Origin: Archegozetes longisetosus
Lineage: Eukaryota; Arthropoda; Arachnida; Sarcoptiformes; Trhypochthoniidae
Direction: 5' to 3'
Assembly: GCA_018873245.2 (NCBI GenBank)
Contig: JAEMBT020000001.1
Coordinates: 248,001-312,000 of the forward strand
Length of the DNA: 64,000 bases
Part shown: piece after piece, positions 1 through 13,189 of the stretch
How positions within the stretch are numbered: position 1 is the stretch's first letter
How the letters are laid out: each line of letters starts with the position of its first letter
Notes under the pieces: generated by a model
The model's database searches: none
What the model was told of the DNA's origin: nothing
The model's input: only the letters and a program-made list of their open reading frames with translations
Program-made: the position numbers and the translations under genes

Positions 1-3000
1 CGACTAATAATAATTACTAAATTGATATATCAAATTTTTGATTACTCTCCCAAATACAGGACTAGAGGCATTCGGTAAAACTCTCCCAAAAGCAATTTAT
101 ATTCCAGTTTAAGTTTTATTGCTTGCTATTCATTCAAATCTTATTATTGAGTCAGTTTTCTTTAAAAATGACGAACATCTAATTAGAAATTGAGCTATAA
201 TCGTTAACAGCTAGAAATGTCCAGTTTTTAGCTCGCATTTAAAGACTACGAATTGAAAATATTAACAGTTATTGCAACATTTTCAACTAAAAAAGCCTTA
301 AATTGCAGCGTTTTCAATTAACGAGCCAATTATTTATTAAAGATTAATTTTGTCACATCTTAAAACCTTTGCAAAATGATCAACTTGATGTTCAGAATTT
401 GCTCAGAAGCATGAACACAGTGTAAGTTTTATTTGATCTGGAATGTAAACATTTGTCTTCTAAATTCTAAAATCTGAATTCATTTACTAATTAAATATAA
501 CTTCAAATTTCATATTTAAATGTCATCAAAATTTTGATTAAAATGAAATACTCCAAACTTAGTATTTTTGATTCAATTTTCAGAACTGAGAAATAGGCTT
601 CGATAGGCTGTGGGTAATTACAATTGAATAGATAACATGAAATCAGTCCGAAATCGAATGTTCTAAGACTCTCAGGATTATTATCGAATAGACACAATCC
701 TCCGAACATTATTTTCTAATTGGAATAATTAACAGCAAATCGACGAACGATCGAGTTTACAAAACTTGGTAAAAGCAAACGATCGCTAAATTGCATTAAA
801 TTTAAATTGTATTCCTTTAAAATAGTTATTCCTTTTGCCAAGTTTTATGATTGATGTGTCCACAGTTTTTTTAGCTAGGTTATTGTGTAAAATAAATTGG
901 CGGAAAGATGAAAAAATCCCCTCAGCTATTGATATACTTTGTAAAGCCTACGGAATAATAGATGAGAAACAGGAGAAAACCAAATAATAAATGAGAGGAT
1001 TTAGAAATAGGAGAGTGCTGTTAAGTTTACGTTCACAGAATTATGACTCAGACTTTCATCTACTTATTTGACTGATAAAACTGACTCTACAGTACCTGTA
1101 TAACTAATTATTAATATGATAGCAGCTTTCCTATTTTTGTCACTTACAAGACCTGCAAAATTGAAATTTCAACTTGTTTTGAATGACTAAAACAATATGT
1201 CTACTAATTTTAATACTCAACAATTGACATATTCTGAAGTGATCACAATAATAGACAAAATTTAAAGAAAATAAATTAGCAAAATTGTCAATTTGATTTA
1301 TTGTTGATTGCGATGCATATGATTAGAACATGTATGCAACGTTTAAAAAAAGATAAATTACTATTTGACGAAATAAGACGCAAGAGTAGTAAGTTATATG
1401 GTCTGATCTAAAATCCGAATTTGTTATAAAGAAATTTATGGTTCTTTATTCCCTTTAAAGCTTTACAATGCACTAGAATAACAATGCGACGTAAGATTTA
1501 GATAGCATTAAAAAAGGAGAAGGAAAACAGCTTATATTTACTTTTATATTCATTTTTCATAATATGACCTCTATTTTTGTGAACACTAAAAGCTTTAGAG
1601 GACTAAAAATAAGAAGACGAAAAGATATGGAAAAGGATAGAGGCACAAAACACAACAATAGAACGAACGATAAAAAGAACAAAAGTATTAATCAAACAAG
1701 CTAAGTTCTACTCATCAATCAGTTATATTCGTGAGTTCAAAATTTATTAATCATATAAGAACAGTATTTGTACTTTTCAAACTTGCATTAGTCGCAAAAT
1801 GCAATCATTTGATCAACTTTTGACTGGCTCAAACCAATATTTGATTTGAATTTAAATTCAGATACTAAGCCTTTTTTACTATAAAAACAAATTCATTATG
1901 TTTGAGATCATATGAAGTTTAAGGTATTTAGAGCTAGTTTTGTTAGTATAGATCTATTTTGAATCTCTTGAACGGCTCAAAAAAGAGTCTACAATGGATG
2001 CAATTCTACTGTCAACAATGAGATTCTCAAACACTTCTGTTTTTTATGCCTGAGTAAATGCACATATAAGAGATTTTATTTCAGATAGAGTTTCATTTTG
2101 AAGATTTTCTGCACAAAAAATTTGATTTTCCGTTTTATATTTGTTTGCACCATATACTAAATCTTAGTTTTTTAGTTGGATTCCCTTCAATTTAATCATA
2201 AGTCAAATTTTCGAAAATTTGACATTGTTTTATTTACATTTTCATACATGTTCATGAGCTAGACTTTAGCTCAGCTCACCTTTAAAGCTCGAAATTGGTG
2301 ACAAGGCCAATTTAAGGTTTCAGCCTCAAATGCAATCTACGTAGTAGAAGCGTAGCTTAATGTAACTAATGAGCAGATTTTTGAACGTAATTAAACTCAC
2401 GTTTAGCTGCAATTAGTTCAGTTTTGTTTTATTTTGTTCTCGATTGAAACGTTTATTCTGTTCATTTTCAAGCAAAACATAGTTCTACCTAAGGAAACTA
2501 TTTCGAGCTGCAATCAAAAAGGTTGAACTATCACCGAGCCATAAATCTAAAGAATAACAATGTTTTGATTCTTAAAATAATAATTAACAGCTTATGAAAT
2601 CGTACTAAATGAGAGCTCATTAGAGTAACAAAATTAGTTACACATCAAATTGTCAAAACTAATCAATTTCTAGATCTCAGAGTAAAAATTAGCAAAATTA
2701 ACCATTTCTAAAACTTCTTAAGAGACGCAAATACTACTGGTGTTTACTGAATCGAATGGGTTTCTTAAGAGTATAATTCATTGATCAGTAGATAGAATTT
2801 ATTCTTTGTTTCACATTCTCTATATGTTGAGGCTTCTGAGAAATCTGATGCTATAAATGGAAATGTCTTTTTTCGTTTTCATCTGAAACCGATACTTGAT
2901 TTCAAACAGATATATTTAATTTGTGTTGGAGATAAGATTTTTTCTTAGAAAAAACGGAACTTTAGGTTTGAAGTTACGTAGAAACACAAGATGAGCAAAC

Positions 3001-3020
3001 TGTACGTTCACTAGATCCTT

Positions 3021-3067
3021 GTCTGTCCGTCTGTCTGTCTGTCTGTCTCTCACTCATTCACTCACTC
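3021..3067. repeat. GTCT/CACT short tandem repeat
   Basis: About six GTCT units with one interruption (3021-3048) run into CACT/CATT units (to about 3067). It is an ordinary tetranucleotide microsatellite with no gene nearby. Confidence 0.85.
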
Positions 3068-6000
3068 TAATTGTTTCTTAACATTTAATGCTTAGACCGA
3101 CGTAATATAAATGAAGTCAGAAGTATGTTATAAAAAAACAGCAATTTTCTTTAGTGACCGGCAAAAATGCATTAAGACGCTTTGTTGATTAGGATATTAA
3201 TCAAGAAATGGTGCACTCCATTGACCTAGCACTATATCTTGTCCTCACATATCTTAAAAGAGCAATATTTTGCTGCGTCACATCATATCTAAAAAGAGTC
3301 CAAATAATAAAATAAAGGAAATTCTAATGTCTGTGTTGACAGAGACGTGTTTAGAATATGTAAGGATGTGTTCGGATATGTTAGGATATGGCATTTGGCC
3401 AACCGATCAATTTGAAAAATAAATATAACCAAATCCGATCAGCTTTTATTTGTTAACGTATTCTCTTTGCCAAAAATGAGTGGAGTCTTCAGGGTTATAA
3501 ACAAGTTATCATTTGTTTCTTACGTCAAACTCGAAAAAACAATAGCAATCTAAATGCATTTTAATTATAAATTTATAAGTTTTGTTTCCGAAATCATACT
3601 TTCCAGCAATACTTCTGGAAACTATGATAAATTGAAGGAATAGTTTCGAGTCGATAACTTGGACAGTAGAATATCAAAGATTTATTAGCTCTAGACAATT
3701 AATTTATTCGCTAAATTGAGTCTGATTTACAAACTAGTGACTTGTATATTTACTATTGTTGTACTGATGCGCAAATGTTAAATTTATTCGAAAAAGAAAA
3801 GGGCGGAGAAGTGACTTTGCGCAGGATATTCAATACTTAGGCTCTCGGAAAACACTTTCTAAGGCTTCTCTTTCTTTGACTGTTCTATTCTCTATCGTTC
3901 TCCACAGTAAAGCTGATTCAATAAATACAGTGATCAGTTCGGTCTCGAGATGACATTTAAGAGATATAGTGACAAATGCATGTACAAAAAGTGATGCATC
4001 ACAAACAGCTATTTGTGCCAATGCCTTAACAATACAATTAATCAGAGTTCATGTATACCACAAAATTGAACACAAGTGGAGCTCAACTTTAAAGGTATGA
4101 AAAACATTTTCCACATAAACTTTAAGACTTTTAAAGAAATGCGTTGTCTTTTTTCAACTTGCTTTATGTATATTTGAAGAATAATTTCTCATTCAATCAA
4201 ACGAAGATTCAAAACATGCTGCATATTAGGCTATATATTTTTCATTCAATTGAAAACGCCTGAATGATTTATCGGATTCCTTTAAGAATTAGAGACTATA
4301 TATAAGATATTGGTGAAATCATGTCTTCATTTCGCTTTCCTATTACTCACTAAAAGTTTGTTTAGTGTGTGCTCTAAAGCAACAAACAAAATGATATCAT
4401 ATCTAACTTATAGATTATTCTTACGCGACCTTCAGATGCATTTTGAAATTTTTTTGTGGATTATCTGCGACTAAATTAGACGATTGCCTAAGATCATTAT
4501 GACTATTAAATTAACTTATAATTATTTAAACTAATTAATTATTAAAAATGAATTATACAATATTTTACTAATAGAAGAACTTATCTGTTAGATCAAAACA
4601 TCATAGCTAAACATTTTCGAAAAATCAAAATATAAATTAAACATTGATGCAGTCACTATTACCAAAGGATCTTAGATTAGATCTAATTTTGGAATATGAC
4701 TAAAGCACTTGAAGATAAAATGGTTAACAAGATATTAATTTTTGATTACAAATAAATAATTGAAAATCAAAACGACTGTTGTAGAGATTAGTCAATATTA
4801 AATATGTTCGCCGTTGCTAAAAGTGATTGCTTTGATTTGATATTGAATAATTTTGTGCAATAAATAACTATCTTCTGAAATAGTTTTGACATTTATTAAC
4901 AGAAATAGATCTCTTATTCGGAATGCATGATTCTTGCCGAAAATATATCCAATTAAATAGCTAATAAATTCGTTACGGGAATTACAAATTATAGCATAGA
5001 ATTCTAGCGTTCGAATGGTATCTGATATAAAGGTTACATAAATGCTAACGGACGCATCATATCATATTTAAGTGCATTTCTAGTATAACATTCATCTAAT
5101 ATCAACATGAAGTGAGCCATCCTTGAAAAATATGAGACCATAGCTCGGATAATGTGCAGCACAGCAGATCATAACGAAAAAATATCAAATAATATTTATT
5201 GATATAATATCTTTGCCGTCGTTTGCTAAAGAAAAATATAGGTTCCTGCAAATTTATCTTTTCGTCAAAGATTTTACTTCAACTTAACGGATAACTGAAG
5301 AATGAATCAAAATTTTTTCAAATCTACCAAATTTTATTATGGTTTGACTTGTTTTTCACAATAAACTAGGACTATACTTCAAAATATTATAGTCAATATC
5401 TGATAACTTTGGACCAAACTGTAACTTGCAAAATCTGCTGCCAATCATGAGTATTATTGTAAACTAAGTTAATTGCAATTTTCTGAGCTTTTAAAATTTA
5501 GGAGTTTTGAGAAAATTGACATGTTCAGTCGATAATTTGCATTCATCAATATTTATCGCCAAATCGCTCATTTTGTAGAATTGAGTCACCCAAGACTATT
5601 ATAGTTAAAAAACTTTTAAACAAAAGCAATAAAAATTTGAGAAAATGGTTGAATGAAAGCTGATCTGATCGAGAAAGACAACGAACAAAATTTTGTGGTT
5701 AATTTCAAACAAATAGCAAATTCAATTTGATTGACAACTTTTCCGAACTACTGCTAAATACATCAAAATATATTTATTGAAGTGTCACTTTGATTCATTC
5801 AAATAATTTAACATCCCAAATACAAAGCTCTGCCTCCAGTTTCAAAAATTAATAGAATCGTTCGATTAATGTACGAAAACTATTGAAGAACCGGACTGAT
5901 GATTAGATCCACTTCTCTAGATTCATCTAATGTATATCTAAGTGTACGATCTCGTCTCTAACTAGATTGAAATAATCGTTAGCTTTACTAGAAGTTTTAT

Positions 6001-6966
6001 ATTGATCTGAATTTTTGAAGCGCCGCATTGTATTTGAAAAAAAACTTAATTTAAAAATATGAACTAATTTGACAAGTTATTGTGACAGTAACAAGACTTA
6101 ACTTCTTGCTTTTGTTTTGAAATATGTTACTTCAACATATAATTGGTACACTCAATCCAATTGATAATTATGTGATATTTGTTGAAAATTTTCTTATGAT
6201 TAATAGGATTCACACGTGTGCTCATGTGTTCAAATCAGACCATTAGTTCTGAAGCACTAATCACTTAACTAAAGCTCTATAGAGAATATAATTTGAAAAA
6301 TTGCAAAAATTTTTAGAAGTTTGTCAGAAAATTTCTGGTGTTGACAACGCTATTAGTAAGCTTAATAGCATTTGAGAGATGTAGGTTGTTGTAAGAATCA
6401 AATTTGCATATGAATGAACCATGTTTAGTACAATTGACAGACTTGACATACGTGAACACACCAATGTTCAATCTTACAGATAAATGAACCATCATTTAAC
6501 AAAAAATTCTATACTTTTTGTTTTTAGGTTTCAATAAAGCTTCATTTATACTGTTAAAATGTGTTCACTTGATCTAAGTTTTGATGGATAACTATAAGAA
6601 GTTATCAATCATCGAATAATATATTAATTTTAGGCAAACATCAATTTTTGCGTAGAAAATGAGTTACAAGCAGTTTGTAAATTTTCATCAAATTATTCGT
6701 CTAATCTTATGAGTGATCGAAATGATTATTCGAAAATGTTATGGTAAAACTGACGCACATATTATGTGATGCAAATTTTTCAATTATAACTTGCATTAAG
6801 AAACAAGGCACAGATCCGATGCTAACAATATGCTAAGATGTTTTCACACCAATTTTAATAGTGTACAGCAACTCAAACAAAAAGCAGGCATAGATTCGAA
6901 CAACTGATGGGCATTTCATTGCTATACTTCAGAGCTGATCCTCTATTAAACGTTAGATTACACTTC

Positions 6967-6993
6967 GGTTTGTTTATGCCGCATAAACAAACC
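6967..6993. repeat. 27 bp perfect palindrome
   Basis: Two perfectly complementary 13-base arms (GGTTTGTTTATGC and its reverse complement) flank a single C. The segment following it, to about 7040, is richer in GC than its surroundings and contains CCTGAACTTC, which recurs inverted near 7225-7240 (GAAGTTCAGG). This suggests the edge of a small decayed mobile element. No transposase or clear target duplication was seen. Confidence 0.6.
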
Positions 6994-7329
6994 TAAGAGG
7001 CTCTCGAGCCCGAACCGAACCTGAACTTCAGGCTTAGACTACTAATTTATCGAAATTCAATACAATTAGTGGAATATTTATGTCGTATCTAATAACTAGA
7101 TGACTCTCTGTTAATGCATTGTCTATTACAACAAAAGTATGCAAAAAAGTGTGCAATACTATAATTTGAGGATATTGTTTACAATGTTCAAATATACAAA
7201 ACAGATACATGTTCAAAGGCTTAGAAGTTCAGGATGATTAGGACTCAGAACCTTAAGGCTCATCCACGAACCTCTGGAGTCCGAACCTGCTCAACACTAT
7301 TTATGCGTTTATATATAATGAATAGTCTC

Positions 7330-7566
7330 TTAGATAATGCTTTGACATGCCTTTACTCCGATTGCTGTGCCCGCTTTTTGTTTGATCGGATCTAATATTA
7401 CTTTATATTGGTTTCTAAGAATGATCATTGATTTTGAGTATCTTCCCTCAAAGATATCTACATTTTCATAAGACGCTATTTGAAAATAATTAGAACTCAT
7501 TAGATGCTGTTCAGTAATCACATCAATTAAGTTGTTCACAACCATTGTTCTTCCAAAGCTTTTCAA
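7330..7566 (-). CDS. Unassigned ORF, possible exon or gene relic
   Basis: A 78-codon frame with an ATG start reads MKSFGRTMVVNN and ends in KAGTAIGVKACQSII. Its amino-acid mix is more protein-like (Gly, Val, Asp, Glu, Gln) than the Phe/Ile/Lys/Asn-rich chance frames around it. I do not recognise the family, and no splice-linked neighbour is evident. Its length is not exceptional for this window, so it may still be chance. It could be a fragment of an old gene or transposon protein. Confidence 0.2.
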   Translation of the reverse strand: MKSFGRTMVVNNLIDVITEQHLMSSNYFQIASYENVDIFEGRYSKSMIILRNQYKVILDPIKQKAGTAIGVKACQSII

Positions 7567-10027
7567 TTAACTTTTATGTTGCACGTAGTATTAGCAGTTA
7601 TTTTTTCAAAGCTATTTTACTGTTCTAATTACTTTTAGTCATCATCTAGTGTGATAACACAACAAAATTAATTAAACAACAATCATTATAAGCCATCTGC
7701 TATAATAATTCATTTATAGGTACAACAGAAAAAGGTTAAGTTAGAATATCTTATGATCTTCAATGAAAATGTGATAAGCATTTACTTTTATTCCAGAATT
7801 ACGTCTGAATATTGAGTAAAGGTTTTCATTGATCAAACTGCTACACAAACAAACAATAAATATGTTTTCCTGTCTCCAAGATATTAATCTTGCCAAGTAT
7901 TCATTTAAATTTAGACAAAACCAATTGAAAAGAAGGTAAAAATTGCAACTTATTGTTTGACACTCAATATTTAGTCATTATTCATGTGTGCGGCCTAAAG
8001 GCGGTACAACGATTGATGGTTCTAACATTTCAATACAAAGCTCTATTTTAAACGCACAATACTTTCGAAATTTTCTTTTCGATGGATCGATAGCAAAACA
8101 AAATTACAAATAAATAATTTACTAAAGATTAAAATGTAATGAAAGTTTGATTAATCGAATAACTACTAGTATAAATTTATATCATTTTAAAAGTAGCTGC
8201 TCAAATTTAATTGACCATTTACATGATTATAAAAGTAGCCAAAATGTGATCAACGTAAATAGACAAGTCGACGAAGAGTTTGTAAATTAAGCCTAAAATG
8301 ATAACGACTCAGACTTGATAAGATCAAAATTAATAAGCTTTCGTAATGCTGTTTCTCTAGAAACCTAAATTAATAGAGTGTTTGGTGCAAAACATATGAA
8401 TTGACGCCCAGAAACAATAATTAAAAATAGAAGACAACACTAAGAACTCTTTCATATTATTTACTCGTAATAATTAAAGTTATATTGATAGAGCTATTGC
8501 GTGAAAATAATGTAAATCAATGTCTCGTCAAAACTAAGAATAAGCCCTAAACTCATAAAGATATAAATATAATGAATATCGCGGAGTCTGTTCGCACAAA
8601 CCAAATAATAGTAATGGAGAGGATTCACTTCACTATCGTTTAATTTTGTGCTATAATAGGTAACGAATGTGATGCATTGCGAGCATTATATATCGTTTTA
8701 TTGTCCAAATGAAGTCAAGTTTAATTTGGTTTTTTGTTTGATTCTCGCTCAATAATAGTTGAACTGTAAAATGTAATTGAAATAAGTTGTTAATTAAATT
8801 AAACTAAACACAAACCTCATATTCGTTCTTAATTTATTTTGATCTTACTATAAAATGATAGTTTAGTCAATAGCTATTTGAACTGAGTGTTCCACTTCAA
8901 CAAAATCATTCAAATTTTGATAAATCATTTATTTAAGGCTAAGATTATAACTAACTAACAGCTAAGGAGCGAGCAAGTGTCATAAGTGGATAGAACTCTA
9001 AGAGGCGCGATTTGATGTGATGTGATGTGATTGTTACGCACTAATACCAGTATATAGTAGTTGCTCAATAATACTTTCAAATCTGTGCCCTATTCTATAT
9101 TTTCATGACTCTTACTCAGGCTACCCATCAAGTTATTTTTTCTTCCAGTATGACTGATCAACGATAATGGTTTATGCAAAACAACTTTGAATGATAAAAA
9201 ATATATATAAGAGTTTTAAGCTAATGGCTTTCACTAACAAAGACACGATCTGAACAAAAATTTATTCTATTTTCATTTTCTCGGCATAAGAGATGGTAAA
9301 GGATGAAAACGGCTGCAAAATTCACTTTAAATAGTATTGAGTATTCTTCCTAGGCTAAGCAAACTTTTTCGATCACTTCTCAACATGATCGATATCTTTA
9401 TTAAAGCAAAAAATTGTCACACAAATTGATCAAAACGTAAGGAAGTCGCTAATGTGTTCAAACCTACAATTTTAAGGTACAACTTTCTCACCTTATCCAA
9501 TGTGATTAATTGAAACACAGTGAATCCACTCACGTTATTAAAATTAAAATCTGAAATGATCATTCAGCATCGTATTTAAGGACGGAATATAATTTGAAAC
9601 TAATTATTCATATTACGTCGTCCAATAAGGTAATCGAAACACTTGTTTTTTAATTACAGACGAGTGATCATATCTCATTTTGTTTACATTAGTTCAAGTT
9701 CTATGCTTCATTCTGATCAATTTCATTTTGAAAGTCGTATCAACTTTTAGATTAATTTGTTAGGAAGCCCTACAATTAGCAAAATATTTGAACGAATAAA
9801 AAATGAATGAACCATTTCATATACTCTATTCTGAAGTAGAGGTACTTAGATATTTAATATGAACACAACCATAAAATGAGGCAAGTCGAATAAGACTTAG
9901 AATCAACATTTCATGGGTCAAGTTTTATTGAAGCGCTATTACTTTCCATTTAATAATAGTCTAGTTGAGCTTGTAATTTACATACACGAGTATTTCTTCT
10001 ATTTTATTACTCATTTCACTATTGTAT

Positions 10028-10030
<3 letters not shown>

Positions 10031-10061
<31 letters not shown>
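10031..10061. repeat. (TA)n microsatellite
   Basis: About 15 uninterrupted TA units in intergenic DNA. Such tracts can slip and can extrude as cruciforms. Confidence 0.95.
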
Positions 10062-10063
<2 letters not shown>

Positions 10064-12339
10064 CGAATATATTAATGTTTAATACAAAAATGTCTTATGC
10101 AAGTGATGGAACAAAATTTTCGAATATTAATAATTATTCAGTAACAAAGTAGCAAACAACATTGCCTTTTCCACTCTATTAGAAATGAAGCTTCAATAAC
10201 AACACGACTGATTAGATTTTGAGAGTGATATCACTCTAAAGTTGCATTTTTAGTAAAAACTGTCACATTTGAATATTCAAATATTTTGATTAGTTCATAA
10301 CTTAGGAAAACCACAGTCACGTAGCGCTTCAACTCATTTAATTGAATGATGACTTTTTGAGACTGTCGCGATTCTTTATAATGCTTAGGAATGATTCGAT
10401 TTGAAAAATATCAATTCATGAATACAAAGAGCGGTTAAGTCGCTTTGCGTTCTAGTCTAGAAAATGACATTTCGCGCTTTGGGAATAACGATTTGGCGCA
10501 TCATTACATCATTTTGGTATTGATTCTTTATTGACAGTTCAGATATGTCAGAAAAACAATCTGCTAACATTTCTATCTCTCTTAACTTTCGTGGAATAAC
10601 AATTCTTATGAGCTAAAGTAGACTTAAAATGTATTTCATACTTAATGTTGAAGGTCAGTTTAATATATTCCACTTATTACGAGTTCATTTAAAAAGCGAA
10701 CAACTACAATTTTTATGATTTAGAAAGTGTTTAATCAGTAGCCAAATAAAGTTTCTACAAATCAAATTGAGAAATCTGTATCTCGCGCTAATTGATTATC
10801 TTTTTGTGAAGACACTCAATTTGAAAGGGTTATATATTAAATAAAAACCTATATGAATCATTTAAGGAAAATTAGATCCGATGCGTTTGGAAGTATGGAC
10901 CACGAAAATTCAAGAAATTCGGAATTCAATAGGTTTTAGCTTATTGTAGAATTTAATTTATAGTATGCATTGGTCAATTCAAGCCTGTATTGATAAAAAA
11001 GGAGACAAAATTAAGCATCAGTCACATATTTTTTAAAAATTAAAATAATGTAGGGATAAATTAAAATTAATTCCAAACAAAAGTTTAATAGAATCTGAAA
11101 ATTGTAGTTAATTTAATTTTGTCAATTTCATTTATGGCAACTTTAAAACGAATGAGAAGTTAAAATAGAAATGAATGGTGCTAGAGTTCATGTTTAACCT
11201 ACAATAGATTGAGTACTATTTTTTTTGTTGGAAACTCATCAAAATTCCTTCAATAAAATCGAAGTCAAAATGAAATTTAAACAAGTCAAACTTGAAAAAA
11301 TAAGTTACTAGCTTTATCAATGCTATAGGTTTATACGAACGCGTACAATATTTGATTACAGTAAAGATTCCTTTCAAATTTAATGAGTCACAAAACTATA
11401 TTTACAACTGTTTTGGTAGCACTTTTCTCAAGATACAAAACATTAATCTTGCATCAGATTTTTCCAAGGATAAAGTAGTTTCTGTACGGATAAATTTTTA
11501 TTATAGGATTTGCACTTTATGCACTTTTGTAAAAATGACCTCTATTTATAAGGGTATATATGAAAAAAACGCCTAAAGTGAACAAAAATGAAGTCCACTA
11601 TTTATTCGACAATATGTTTGGTCAAAAAAGAAAAGATCGCACTGAATTCAATTTGACTACAAACCTGTATCAAATTAAAAATTACCTAAAACTCAACAAA
11701 TAACATGTATCCTAACTGTAATTAATATGATTTGAAAAACTAGAATCATATTCAAATGTTCTCAACTGGTAAATCGAATGTATTAACACTCAAAACATTT
11801 TTTATGAAGTCAATTAGCCGCTTGAATATTTTCGAAAAACTGCAATACTTCTTGCATTGTTTCGATCCTATTCTCTAGACTCTCATTCTGTTTCTGAAGA
11901 TAAATAAAAATCGTATTTCCTAAAAAATCAAAAAGATTTATGAATCACATTCAAATCCAAAGTTACATTTTTAAAAATGTGATGTCAATAGATTATAGGC
12001 TTAAGAGGGAATAGTTTAAAGTTTTCATTTCTAAATAAATCTTCTAAAATTGAAATACTCAATTTATTAATGAAAATCACTTTGGAATTGAGTACTTCAT
12101 CTTTAAAGTTACTGATGAAGCCTACTTGAACAGGCCTCAAATTATTAGTCATTAACGAACACGAATATATGAAATACTATTTGAAATTATTTAACCAAAT
12201 AATTTCAAACATAATTATTCGATCAAATTTTGTTAAATAAGCAACAAAAAATTGAAATAATTGGGCGAATTTTCTCGAACAATCACTTATATAATTACTC
12301 AAGTGATTATACCCTTATTTATCAAATGAAAAATTCGTT

Positions 12340-13189
12340 TTAACTGGGAAGGTTGCGCACTTTCGGAGTGCTTTTATAATCAAAGCAAGTTTAAAGTATG
12401 GCTAAAGTAATAAAAAATGTAAGATAGTTAATCATTTTTGCAAACGGCCTCTAAATTCTGCAAAAATTAAGAGTCAAATTTTTCAGCCACTTTTGACACA
12501 AAATCTCAAAAGCATCTTAGTGTACAACCTTCTTGGTCAAGTGGTAGGACATAAGACTTCCAGGATTATCGACCTAAGTTCGAAACTCTAAGTGCATTTT
12601 TAAATTTTTTTTCCTTAGTTTCTCAAGTCTAATGTATTTGAAACTTTTAAAACATTTTTAACCAATGGAATATGTAGGTCAAGCAATAAATTACAGAATT
12701 GAATTGCATTTATATTAATTAAGTTCATTACAAGCAAAATTCCTGTTTTTGTAAAGTATCTTTTATTGATTAGAAAAAATGTTGTTCATCGTAGAATATT
12801 GCTTGAAATGAATTTAATTGTTTTAAATCTAATTAGATTCTATAATTTACTACTTAACCTACACATTCCATCAGTTAAAAAAAGGTTTTAAAAGCTTCAA
12901 ATATATTAGAGTTGATAAACTAAAAGAATAATAAAAAGTGCACATAAAGTTTGTAACCTAGTTCGATAATCCTACTAGTCCTACCACTTAACAAAGGAGA
13001 TTATGCATTCAAAATCTTTTGAAACTTCGTGTCAAAAGTAATTGAAAAATTTGATTCTTAATTTTTGCAAAATTTAGAGGTCGTTTGCAAAAATGATTAA
13101 TTATCTGATATATTGTATGACTTTAACCATATTTTAAACTTGGTTTGACTTCAAAAGCATTCTCAAAGTGCGCGACTCTTCCGGATTAA
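12340..13189. mobile_element. Long near-palindrome (foldback/MITE-like element)
   Basis: The reverse complement of the right half aligns with the left half for about 400 bp. Matched landmarks include TTGCGCACTTT (12353) with its complement near 13170, ATTTTTGCAAACGGCCTCTAAATT (near 12434) with its complement near 13090, and AAGTTCATTACAAGCA (12721) with its complement near 12815. By eye, arm identity is roughly 80-85 percent in the best-aligned outer part, and the unpaired centre is about 50 bp (12743-12793). Both outer edges lie at TTAA, the target of piggyBac-type elements. There is no coding capacity. It is most likely an old non-autonomous foldback element, or an inverted duplication of another repeat. 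Confidence 0.75.
12529..12593 (+). pseudogene. tRNA-like segment inside the palindrome
   Basis: The segment has an A-box/D-arm-like stretch (GTC, loop AAGTGGTAG, GAC at about 12536-12550) and a B-box-like AAGTTCGAAACTC near 12577-12589, at tRNA-like spacing. The anticodon stem pairs poorly and there is no convincing acceptor stem, so it is not a working tRNA. The mirror copy in the right arm keeps the D-arm motif but has lost the B-box. It is best read as a tRNA pseudogene or a tRNA-derived SINE head captured in the foldback element. Confidence 0.4.

Noticed and set aside
3830..4021. 63-codon minus-strand frame ending VKEREALESVFREPKY
   Set aside because: The last part looks protein-like but the frame is of chance length, with no family match or convincing splice signals.
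12529..12593. A functional tRNA gene
   Set aside because: The D-arm and B-box are recognisable, but the anticodon stem pairs poorly and no 7 bp acceptor stem could be drawn.
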